Shown: one piece after another, positions 7,206-14,306 of the stretch
Numbering within the stretch: position 1 is the first letter of the stretch
How the letters are laid out: every line of letters begins with the position of its first letter
Source: Anaerolineales bacterium
GTDB lineage: Bacteria; Chloroflexota; Anaerolineae; Anaerolineales; Villigracilaceae
Direction: 5' to 3'
Length of the DNA: 51,071 bases
NCBI GenBank assembly: GCA_919902735.1
Contig: CAKKRM010000317.1
Location: 1-51,071, forward strand
Program-made: the position numbers and the translations under genes
Notes under the pieces: generated by a model
What the model saw: the letters and a program-made list of their open reading frames with translations, nothing else
Databases searched by the model: none
Told to the model about the DNA's origin: nothing

Positions 7206-7979
7206 ATGAGACTCAAAAACAAAGTTGCGATCATCACGGGCGCAACATCGGGGATCGGGAAAGCCACCGCGCTTCTTTTCGCGGACGAGGGAGCGGACCT
7301 GGTCTTAACGGGCAGACGCTCCAGCCTGGGGAAAGCTGTCGAAGCAGAATGCAGGCAAAAGGGAGTCCGATGCGTGTTCGTGGAGACGGATCACACAAAG
7401 CTAGAGGAATGCCAAAGAGTCGTGGATGTGGCGCTTCAGGAATTCAACCGCATTGATATTTTATTTAACAACGCGGGCATCGTCACCCAAGGGACGGCAG
7501 ACACCACGCCCGAAGAGGTCTGGCAGGATACGTTGAATATCAACGTGACGGCGGTGTGGCGCATGTGCAAGCTGGTGATTCCGCAGATGAAAAAACAGGG
7601 CAGGGGCGTGATCGTCAACAACGGCTCGGACTGGTCTGTAGTGGCGGGCAAGGATGCGTTCCCGTATATCATGAGCAAGGGCGCGGTGGGCATGATGACG
7701 AAGGCGATGGCGCTGGATTATGCGCGCGAAGGAATCCGCGTGAATGCGGTCTGCCCTGGTGATACGCTCGTAGATCGTTGGATCGAGAAGGGATATTTCG
7801 AAGGCTCCGACCCTGTGACGATGGAAGAGGCAATAAAAGCCGCAAGCGAATATATTCCGATGGGACGGTTTGGAAAACCCGAAGAGATCGCGAATGCAGT
7901 TTTGTTTTTGGCTTCGGATGAGTCCTCTTTTGTAACGGGGCATTTGCTTTTGGTGGATGGCGGCAATACGGCGCAGTGA
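7206..7979 (+). CDS. SDR family NAD(P)-dependent oxidoreductase
   Basis: 257 residues, typical for classical SDRs. The start is the ATG at 7206 behind AAGGAG; an upstream in-frame GTG/ATG would add a repeat-derived leader. The nucleotide-binding motif TGATSGIG is at about 11-18 and NNAG is near residue 89. The catalytic residues are Ser near 139 and YxxxK in YIMSK near 154-158. The C-terminal DGG of the substrate loop (LLLVDGGNTAQ) is present. The family reduces ketones or oxidises alcohols with NAD(P)(H) in the cytosol; the substrate cannot be told. It is divergent from mutS2 and appears monocistronic. Confidence 0.93.
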   Translation: MRLKNKVAIITGATSGIGKATALLFADEGADLVLTGRRSSLGKAVEAECRQKGVRCVFVETDHTKLEECQRVVDVALQEFNRIDILFNNAGIVTQGTADTTPEEVWQDTLNINVTAVWRMCKLVIPQMKKQGRGVIVNNGSDWSVVAGKDAFPYIMSKGAVGMMTKAMALDYAREGIRVNAVCPGDTLVDRWIEKGYFEGSDPVTMEEAIKAASEYIPMGRFGKPEEIANAVLFLASDESSFVTGHLLLVDGGNTAQ

Positions 7980-8027
7980 AGATATACGGAACGCGGGAAT
8001 AAATTGGGCCTTTGCCGAATGGCTGTT

Positions 8028-8093
8028 CTTAACGCCAAGGCGCAAAGGCGCAAAGGAAAAACCCTTGAATCTTGGCGGCTTGGCGTTAAAAAG
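8028..8093. repeat. Inverted repeat, AACGCCAAG type
   Basis: Left arm TTAACGCCAAGGCGCAAAGG and a right arm ending CTTGGCGTTAA form an imperfect hairpin between the SDR gene and marR. A related copy lies at 44221-44283. The 281-base gap also holds a putative operator near its right end and no other recognisable feature. Confidence 0.75.
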
Positions 8094-8225
8094 GAAAACC
8101 TCAATTAATGGCCGCGCCCGGTATATTTAGCCATACCCGAGTCACCAGAATATTCCTGGCTCGATTCGATTCTCTAATACTTCTCCTATACCCATGCTCT
8201 TGACCAAAACCCAACTCCCGCATAA

Positions 8226-8260
8226 AGTTAAGCCCGCTTAACTAAAAAGAAGGCTTAACT
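8226..8260 (+). promoter_or_regulatory. Putative MarR operator
   Basis: AGTTAAGC-CC-GCTTAACT (8226-8243) is a palindrome with 8-base arms. An extra half-site GGCTTAACT (8252-8260) touches the marR ATG. The position over the start region suits autorepression by the MarR protein encoded immediately downstream. This is inference from symmetry and position. Confidence 0.6.
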
Positions 8261-8710
8261 ATGACCAAACCAATCCAAATCACCCAATCCTTGCGCACGT
8301 GGATGGATGTATTCATGCACCGTTCCATGCGCGGATGGAGTCAGTTCGCCAAATCCACGGGGCTTTCGATGCCGCAGTTCAGCATTCTCATGCAGTTGCA
8401 TCACAAAGGCCCCTGCGGACTTTCCGAGATCAGCGAACGGTTTGATATCTCCGGCGCAGCCGCAAGCCAGCTGGTGGATAAGCTGGTGCAAAGCAATTAT
8501 CTCGAACGCACCGAAGACCCCAGTGACCGCCGCGCCAAGTTACTGCGCCTCTCTGAAAACGGAGCCAAACTTGTGGATGACGGCATTCAGCAGCGCTATC
8601 TCTGGCTGGATGAAATTGCCAATAAATTCGACGCGGCGCAACAAAAGAAAATTGTGGAAGCCTTGGAACTCCTCACCCACGCCGCGCAGAGTTTGGAAGA
8701 AAAAAAATAG
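8261..8710 (+). CDS. MarR family transcriptional regulator
   Basis: 149 residues, the family's usual length. It has a winged helix-turn-helix: helices around LSEISERFDISGAAASQLVDKLVQ (about 47-70), then the wing LERTEDPSDRRAKLLRLSENG with the conserved DxRxxxL-type motif. Terminal helices provide the dimer interface. The ribosome binding site AAGG lies about 9 bases upstream within the operator region. It is followed by two ABC exporter half-transporters on the same strand, the classic arrangement of a ligand-responsive repressor controlling a multidrug or metabolite efflux pump. The inducing ligand is unknown. Confidence 0.92.
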   Translation: MTKPIQITQSLRTWMDVFMHRSMRGWSQFAKSTGLSMPQFSILMQLHHKGPCGLSEISERFDISGAAASQLVDKLVQSNYLERTEDPSDRRAKLLRLSENGAKLVDDGIQQRYLWLDEIANKFDAAQQKKIVEALELLTHAAQSLEEKK

Positions 8711-8770
8711 CCCGGATTGTCTGCCCTTCTTCTGCAAATTTTCTCCACAATTCTTTGATATGCTCGGAAC

Positions 8771-8825
8771 AATCTCTAATCTCCAATCAGTAGTCTCCAA
8801 TTCTCTACTCTCCAATTCTCCAACC
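8771..8825. repeat. Heptanucleotide array (AATCTCC type)
   Basis: Imperfect 7-8-base units such as AATCTCT, AATCTCC and ACTCTCC fill the gap between marR and the first ABC gene. The same motif appears in frame inside valS. Confidence 0.8.
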
Positions 8826-8839
8826 ACCAAAAGGAACTC

Positions 8840-10780
8840 ATGCAAGCAACCCTCACCCGAACTTCCCCCCGCACGCGGACCAAGTCCAAGGGCGGCATGG
8901 GGCGCGCGATCCAATATCTGACGCGATACAAACGTCAGGCCGCGCTTCCGTATATTTTTCTCATCATTGCCACGCTCTCGCAGTTGGCAGTGCCCACCAT
9001 GATCCGCCGTGTGATCGATGCGGTGACGAGCGGCTATATCGCCGACCAGGTCTTGCAGGCCATGGACAAAATTCCCGCACAATTCGTCAGCGCGGCCTTG
9101 CCAAAGATTTTGGATGCCACGGGTAGGCCAGTGTCCACGACGCTGGAGCAGCTCACAGCGCAGTTGGAAGCGGATTTAAATAACGCGCCGCAATTGCTCA
9201 TCCGCGCGCTGGTCGCCATCCTCATCTTCTCCATCCTGCGCGGCGTCTTCGCATTTTTGCAGGCCTATTGGGCCGAGAAAAATTCGCAGGCCGTGGCGTA
9301 CGATCTGCGTAACGACCTGTACTCGAAAATCCAGACGCTTTCGTTTTCGTACCACGATAAAAACCAGACGGGACAATTGATGATCCGCGCCACAGACGAT
9401 GTGGAAAAAGTGCGCCTCTTTATCGGCCAGGGCCTGCTCCAGTTGATTGGGGCATTCATTTTGCTGACGGGGACGATCATCATTTTGTTTTCGACGAATG
9501 CCGCGCTGGCATGGTCGGTCATGCCGATTTTGCCGATTGCGCTGGTATTGTTTGTGATCTTCGCGGGCGCAAGCCGCCCGATGTTCGCGCTGGTTCAGCA
9601 AAAGCTTTCCGCGCTGAATACGGTCTTGCAGGAAAACCTCGCGGGCATCAAGGTGATCAAGGCCTTCACGCGCGAGAGACAGCAGCAGGATAAATTCAAA
9701 GCCCGCGCCGATGACACGATGGATCAGGCCATCAAACTCTCGCGCCTGTTCACGTTCATGTTCCCGCTCGTGTTCATGATCGCAAATCTTGGGCAGGCCG
9801 CAATTTTATATGTCGGCGGACAGGCCATCATCGCAGGCACATTGAGCATCGGCGAATGGCAGCAATTCTCGATGTACCTGATGTACCTCTTCATGCCGAT
9901 CATGATGATGGGCATGATCATCACGCAGTTCGGGCAGGCCTCCGCATCGGCTGACCGCATCTTTGAAATTCTCGACGCAAAGAACGATATTGCCGACAAG
10001 CCGAACGCGGGCAAACTGCCCGCAGTGACGGGCAATGTGAAATTTGAAAACGTCACCTTCCGTTATTTCGGCGGCGGCGACCCGGTGCTTTCCAAAGTGA
10101 GCTTTGAAGCGAAGGCAGGCGAGTCGATTGCACTGCTCGGCGCGACAGGTTCAGGCAAGACTTCCATCATCAATTTATTGCCGCGCTTCTACGACCCCAC
10201 CGAAGGAAGCATCACCATCGACGGCCACGACCTGCGCGATGTGACGCTTGAATCCCTGCGCTCGCAGATCGGCATTGTCTTGCAGGAAACCACCCTGTTC
10301 AGCGGAAGCATCCGCGACAATATTGCATTTGGCAAACCCGATGCAAAACAGGAAGAGATCGAAGCCGCCGCAAAAGCCGCGCAAGCGCACGACTTCATCA
10401 TGTCGTTCCCTGAAGGCTACAACACCCACGTCGGCGAACGCGGCACGACCCTCTCCGGCGGACAAAAACAGCGCGTCGCCATTGCCCGCGCACTTCTCCT
10501 GAATCCTCGAATTCTCATCCTCGACGACTCGACTTCGTCCGTTGACCTCAACACCGAAGCCGCCATTCAATCCGCGCTCGACATCCTGATGAAAGACCGC
10601 ACCTCCTTCGTTATCGCACAGCGCATCAGCACCGTGATGAACGCCGACAAAATCCTCGTTCTCGACAAGGGCGAAGTGGTCGCCATCGGCAAACACGCCG
10701 ACTTGTTGGAGAACGACCCCATTTACGCAGAAATTTATACTTCGCAGATTTTGGTGAATGAACATGAACATAAAAAATAA
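8840..10780 (+). CDS. ABC exporter half-transporter, degenerate-site subunit
   Basis: 646 residues, an exporter-type transmembrane domain of six helices (about 30-340) fused to a nucleotide-binding domain. Walker A is GATGSGKTS (about 434-442) and the signature is LSGGQKQR. Walker B ends ILDDS, with Asp in place of the catalytic Glu. The H-loop reads VIAQRIST, with Gln in place of His. These two changes mark the subunit that carries the non-hydrolysing site in heterodimeric exporters of the TM287/288 and BmrCD type. Its partner is the next gene. The start has AAAGGAA 7 bases upstream. Expression is probably controlled by the MarR protein upstream. The substrate (drug, lipid or peptide) is unknown. 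Confidence 0.93.
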   Translation: MQATLTRTSPRTRTKSKGGMGRAIQYLTRYKRQAALPYIFLIIATLSQLAVPTMIRRVIDAVTSGYIADQVLQAMDKIPAQFVSAALPKILDATGRPVSTTLEQLTAQLEADLNNAPQLLIRALVAILIFSILRGVFAFLQAYWAEKNSQAVAYDLRNDLYSKIQTLSFSYHDKNQTGQLMIRATDDVEKVRLFIGQGLLQLIGAFILLTGTIIILFSTNAALAWSVMPILPIALVLFVIFAGASRPMFALVQQKLSALNTVLQENLAGIKVIKAFTRERQQQDKFKARADDTMDQAIKLSRLFTFMFPLVFMIANLGQAAILYVGGQAIIAGTLSIGEWQQFSMYLMYLFMPIMMMGMIITQFGQASASADRIFEILDAKNDIADKPNAGKLPAVTGNVKFENVTFRYFGGGDPVLSKVSFEAKAGESIALLGATGSGKTSIINLLPRFYDPTEGSITIDGHDLRDVTLESLRSQIGIVLQETTLFSGSIRDNIAFGKPDAKQEEIEAAAKAAQAHDFIMSFPEGYNTHVGERGTTLSGGQKQRVAIARALLLNPRILILDDSTSSVDLNTEAAIQSALDILMKDRTSFVIAQRISTVMNADKILVLDKGEVVAIGKHADLLENDPIYAEIYTSQILVNEHEHKK

Positions 10781-10787
10781 AAAGACC

Positions 10788-10885
10788 ATGTCATTGCGAG
10801 GGCGGCGTTCTTCCGCCCGAAGCAATCCCCTGATGATGTGGAGATTGCATCGTCGCTCACTGCCGTTCGTTCCTCGCAACGACAT
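10788..10885. repeat. GTCATTGCGAGG palindromic element, copy a
   Basis: It begins GTCATTGCGAGG and ends with the near complement CCTCGCAACGAC. The inner GAAGCAATC and GATTGCATC also pair. It lies between the two ABC genes. Part of it would be translated if an upstream in-frame ATG were used for the second gene. Confidence 0.88.
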
Positions 10886-10900
10886 AAAGGCAGGCACACT

Positions 10901-12907
10901 ATGATGCCCCCCGGCCGCGCAGGCGAATTCCTTAACCGCGAAACCATCAAACCGCGCAACCTCGGCGAAACCCTTATCCGCCTCGGCGGTTACTTTGGCC
11001 GCTTCTGGTTCATGCTGACCCTCGCCATCCTCTTTGTCATCACCGCCACATGGACTCAAGTGACCAGCCCCGAATTAATGGGACAAGCGACAGACTGCTT
11101 CCTCGTCCCAAGCGGAGCCAACCCCTTCGCCTCTTTCTCACCGACGGCTGACTCTGAACCCCAAACAGAATCTTCCTGTTGGCTTGCCGCAGACCCAGCC
11201 ACGCTGACGGGCAGAAAAGCGTTGTTAAACAAAATTTATTTTGTCGGCGGTTATGATCTCGCAGACCCAGCCACCGCCACCGATGACCAGCGCATTGCAG
11301 GCCTCGTGCGTTTGATCGGGTTCATCATTGCCCTCTTTGTGGCTGGCTCCCTGCTCAACGGCCTCACCTTCTTCGCCATGGCGTGGACAGGCCAGCACGT
11401 GCTGCGCCAGATGCGTGTGGAAGTCTTCGAGCATTTGCACCGCCTCTCGCTCAGTTACTACTCCGAGCACGAAGCAGGCGACCTGATGAGCCGCATCACC
11501 AACGACACCACCGCGATTGAACAAGCCTTTTCGTTTGCGCTGGTCAACGTGTTCAGCGGAATCCTTTTGCTGGTGTGGGTTGCATACAACATGATCACGG
11601 CCAACCTGCCATTTGCATTACTTTCGCTTGTGGTTGCGCCGCTCATGTTCATTGCCACCTTCTATTTCTCCGAGCAGGCGCGCAAGGCATTTAGAAGATC
11701 GCGCGAAGAGATTGGCAACGTCAATGCCGAATTGCAAGAGTCCATTTCAGCGGTGCGCGAGGCGCAAGCCTTCAACCGCGCCGATGAAAACATCGAACAG
11801 TTCAAAGAAGTCAACGCCGCCAACCGCGATGCGAACGTGCGCGCTGTGGCCTACACCTCCGCGCTTGCGCCAACATTGGAAGCGCTGTCCTACGTCTCTC
11901 TTGCCATTGTGACGGGTGCCGGCGGCTGGTATCTGCTCAAAGGGGAGACCCTCTTCGGCTCTGCCGTGACCCTGGGCCTGATCATCACCTTCCTGGCCTA
12001 TGTCCAACGCTTCAACCAGCCCATCCAACAGATCGCCGTGCTGTGGACAAATATCCAAAATGCCATCGCAGGCGCGGAACGCATCTTCACCATCCTCGAC
12101 GAAAAACCCGCCGTGACGGATAAACCCGAAGCCAAAGATATGAAAGAGATCAAAGGCCTGGTTGAATTTGAAAACGTTTCACACGAATATGAAGACGGTG
12201 TGCCTGTGTTGAGGGGTGTCTCTTTCACCGCCCAGCCCGGACAGACCTTCGCCATCGTCGGCCCCACAGGCGCGGGCAAGACCACCATCATCAATTTGCT
12301 TCCCCGCTTCTACGATGTGACCGCAGGCTCCGTAAAAATTGACGGCGTGGATGTCCGCGACGTCACCGCCGAATCCATTCGCAGACAGATCGGCATTGTT
12401 TTGCAAGATACCTTCCTCTTCTCCGCCTCCGTCATGGACAATGTCCGCTTTGGGCGGCCCGATGCCACCGATGAAGAAGTGATGGCCGCCATTAAACTAG
12501 CCAACGCCGATTCGTTCATCGAACGTTTGCCAGAAAAATACAACACAGTTCTGGGTGAGCGCGGTTCGGGTTTGAGTCAAGGTCAACGCCAGTTGTTGTC
12601 CATTGCGCGGGCGGCTCTTGCAGACCCGAGAATTCTGATTTTGGATGAAGCAACTTCCAGCGTGGATACAAGAACCGAGCGTCTCATCCAAAAAGCGTTC
12701 GACCAGTTACTGCATGGGCGCACCTCCTTCGTCATCGCGCATCGCCTCTCCACCATCCGCAACGCTGATATGATCCTGGTTTTGAAAGATGGTCAGATCA
12801 TCGAGCGCGGCAGGCATGATGAGTTGTTGGAAAAGAAGGGTTTTTACTACGATTTGTACATGAGCCAATTTAAGAAACAGGAAGAGATGGAAGCGGTAAG
12901 TGCGTAG
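10901..12907 (+). CDS. ABC exporter half-transporter, catalytic-site subunit
   Basis: 668 residues from the ATG at 10901 (AAGGCAGG upstream). An in-frame ATG at 10838 lies in a palindromic repeat and would add 21 unlikely residues. Six transmembrane helices are present, with a large external loop after the first (about 60-110). The nucleotide-binding domain has Walker A GPTGAGKTT (about 453-461), Walker B ILDEATSSVD with an intact catalytic Glu, and a normal H-loop VIAHRLST. The signature is LSQGQ, the altered form expected on the subunit that completes the partner's degenerate site. Together with the preceding gene it should form an asymmetric heterodimeric exporter in the cytoplasmic membrane. 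Confidence 0.94.
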   Translation: MMPPGRAGEFLNRETIKPRNLGETLIRLGGYFGRFWFMLTLAILFVITATWTQVTSPELMGQATDCFLVPSGANPFASFSPTADSEPQTESSCWLAADPATLTGRKALLNKIYFVGGYDLADPATATDDQRIAGLVRLIGFIIALFVAGSLLNGLTFFAMAWTGQHVLRQMRVEVFEHLHRLSLSYYSEHEAGDLMSRITNDTTAIEQAFSFALVNVFSGILLLVWVAYNMITANLPFALLSLVVAPLMFIATFYFSEQARKAFRRSREEIGNVNAELQESISAVREAQAFNRADENIEQFKEVNAANRDANVRAVAYTSALAPTLEALSYVSLAIVTGAGGWYLLKGETLFGSAVTLGLIITFLAYVQRFNQPIQQIAVLWTNIQNAIAGAERIFTILDEKPAVTDKPEAKDMKEIKGLVEFENVSHEYEDGVPVLRGVSFTAQPGQTFAIVGPTGAGKTTIINLLPRFYDVTAGSVKIDGVDVRDVTAESIRRQIGIVLQDTFLFSASVMDNVRFGRPDATDEEVMAAIKLANADSFIERLPEKYNTVLGERGSGLSQGQRQLLSIARAALADPRILILDEATSSVDTRTERLIQKAFDQLLHGRTSFVIAHRLSTIRNADMILVLKDGQIIERGRHDELLEKKGFYYDLYMSQFKKQEEMEAVSA

Positions 12908-12909
12908 TG

Positions 12910-12972
12910 ATCCGTGATCAGTAATCAGTGAACAGTGAACAGTGATCAGTAATCAGTGAACGGTGAACAGTG
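12910..12972. repeat. Heptanucleotide array, nine units
   Basis: Exactly nine consecutive 7-base units: ATCCGTG, ATCAGTA, ATCAGTG, AACAGTG (twice), then ATCAGTA, ATCAGTG, AACGGTG, AACAGTG. The array begins at the stop codon of the second ABC gene. Related units lie inside the valS T-box leader. Confidence 0.92.
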
Positions 12973-13014
12973 AAAGAGCCCGCGAGTTCTTGTGAGATCG
13001 TGGGTTCTTTCTTT
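12973..13014 (+). terminator. Probable terminator of the ABC exporter operon
   Basis: AAAGAGCCCGCGA pairs with TCGTGGGTTCTTT, with two G-U pairs. The loop is of medium size and a T-rich stretch follows. It lies just after the heptanucleotide array. Confidence 0.6.
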
Positions 13015-13030
13015 GAGATACAATCGCGTT

Positions 13031-13545
13031 ATGCAAATCCTCACAGAAATTCATCGAGCTGAAGGCATCAATATAACCGGCAAAACCGTCCATCGCACAG
13101 CCGTGAGGGCGGTCATCCTGCACGGACGTGATCTGCTGATGGTCTATTCCTCAAAGGTGGGAGACTATAAATTCCCCGGCGGCGGTGTGGATGCAGGCGA
13201 GACGCATCCACAAGCATTGGCGCGTGAACTACGCGAAGAGTGCGGCGCGTCCCTGCTCAGCATGGACGGCGAACTCGGCGCGGTCATCGAATACAATTTT
13301 GCCGAAGAACTACTCAGGCTGATTGTCTTGCAACCCGTTTCGGCGGGCTAAAGCCCTGACTCAGTACATGGAAGCCCTTCGGGCTTAGTCCGCTTTAGCG
13401 GACTTTCAAGTACTGAGCAGGGGATTTATCCCCGCAAACCACGAATGCACGAATAGCTGAGTAGTTACTTTGCCGAAGAAAAAGATTTCGACGTTTTCAA
13501 AGAGAACTATTCGTTCTCGAATATATCAAGAACCTGCACAAATAA
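13031..13545 (+). pseudogene. NUDIX hydrolase broken by a small inserted element
   Basis: The first part (13031-13309) encodes a clear NUDIX domain with the box GGGVDAGETHPQALARELREEC and the following IEYNFAEE. A foreign 159-base element then interrupts the frame. The frame resumes at 13469 as FAEEKDFDVFKENYSF, duplicating TTTGCCGAAGAA. NUDIX proteins of this kind continue with a DFDVFK-type strand, so the pieces belong together. The resumed part soon runs into another short palindrome (13552-13567) and has lost the normal C-terminus. Read straight through, the gene would make a 107-residue protein with a foreign tail. The original enzyme would have hydrolysed a nucleoside diphosphate derivative. 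TACAAT lies 6 bases before the ATG with no ribosome binding site. Confidence 0.8.
13310..13468. mobile_element. MITE-like element inserted in the NUDIX gene
   Basis: It is flanked by a 12-bp direct repeat TTTGCCGAAGAA (13298-13309 and 13469-13480). Its ends are inverted repeats CTACTCAG (13310-13317) and CTGAGTAG (13457-13464). Inside are nested palindromes, including CTCAGTAC/GTACTGAG, GGGCTAAAGCCC and AGTCCGCTTTAGCGGACT. It has no coding capacity, so it must have been moved by an enzyme encoded elsewhere. Confidence 0.75.
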
Positions 13546-13551
13546 TGGATC

Positions 13552-13567
13552 GCGGACTTCAGTCCGC
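13552..13567. repeat. Short REP-like palindrome GCGGACTTCAGTCCGC
   Basis: Seven-base arms surround a two-base centre, the same architecture as the palindromes flanking the RAYT gene at 38.3-39.0 kb. It ends the broken NUDIX gene. Confidence 0.7.
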
Positions 13568-13595
13568 AGTCTGAGAAGTTGATGCGAAACTTCAA

Positions 13596-14258
13596 TTACT
13601 TCAATGCATCCAACAGCTTCGTCGTATCCCCCAAAATTAAATCCGCGCCCATTTTTCTTAATTCAGCTTCTTCGCCAAAGCCGCATAAAACCCCCACCGT
13701 TTGCGCTCCAGCGGATTTGCCCGCGCGCATGTCCACGGTGGTGTCGCCGATCATCAGGCAATTTTCAGGCGCGACGTTCATTTTTTGCGCGGCGAGCAGG
13801 ATGGGGTCGGGGTAGGGTTTGGTATGCGCGGCGGACAGGCCGGTGACAACCACATCGAAATATTTGACAAGATCATATTGCTCGAGGAATGCCATCGTGC
13901 CGCGTTCATCGCGCGCGCTGACCACAGACATGGGGTAGCGTCCGTGCAATTGTTTGAGCATTTCATCCACGCCGGGCACGAGCAGGAATTTTTTCGGGGA
14001 ATGTTTTCGGTGGCGGGAAAGCCAGTTGATAACAGCCACCATCTCATCGTCAAGATGAAGCGTATCGGCGAGACCCAGCAAGGCGTTGCCGGGGGCTTCG
14101 ATCCACATGATGAAGCGGCGCGCGGCATGACTCGGGTCTTTGAAGAAGAAGCGCGGAAAGAAGCGCATGATCTTTTGCACGTACAGGTCATCCGTGTCGC
14201 TCAGGGTGCCGTCCACATCGAAACACAAGGCTTTAATTTTCTTTGAATTTATGGGCAT
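13596..14258 (-). CDS. HAD superfamily phosphatase (phosphoglycolate phosphatase-like)
   Basis: 220 residues. Motif I is CFDVDGTLSDT (Asp14 nucleophile, Asp16 acid/base). A helical cap follows (about 25-95). Motif II is SVVSARD near 118, and the Lys motif is in AAHTKPYPDP. Motif IV is MIGDTTVDMRAGKSAG. This is the layout of subclass I HADs such as Gph. It probably dephosphorylates a small sugar or glycolate phosphate in the cytosol; the exact substrate cannot be read. It is divergent from the histidine kinase gene, with a gap of under 50 bases. Confidence 0.9.
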   Translation of the reverse strand: MPINSKKIKALCFDVDGTLSDTDDLYVQKIMRFFPRFFFKDPSHAARRFIMWIEAPGNALLGLADTLHLDDEMVAVINWLSRHRKHSPKKFLLVPGVDEMLKQLHGRYPMSVVSARDERGTMAFLEQYDLVKYFDVVVTGLSAAHTKPYPDPILLAAQKMNVAPENCLMIGDTTVDMRAGKSAGAQTVGVLCGFGEEAELRKMGADLILGDTTKLLDALK

Positions 14259-14306
14259 AGGTAGATTAATTGTACCAAAAGGACTATACTTATTCAGGTT
14301 TAGGAT

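Noticed and set aside
12910-12972. Possible CRISPR array
   Set aside because: Units are 7 bases and contiguous, without spacers. No cas genes are present in the window.
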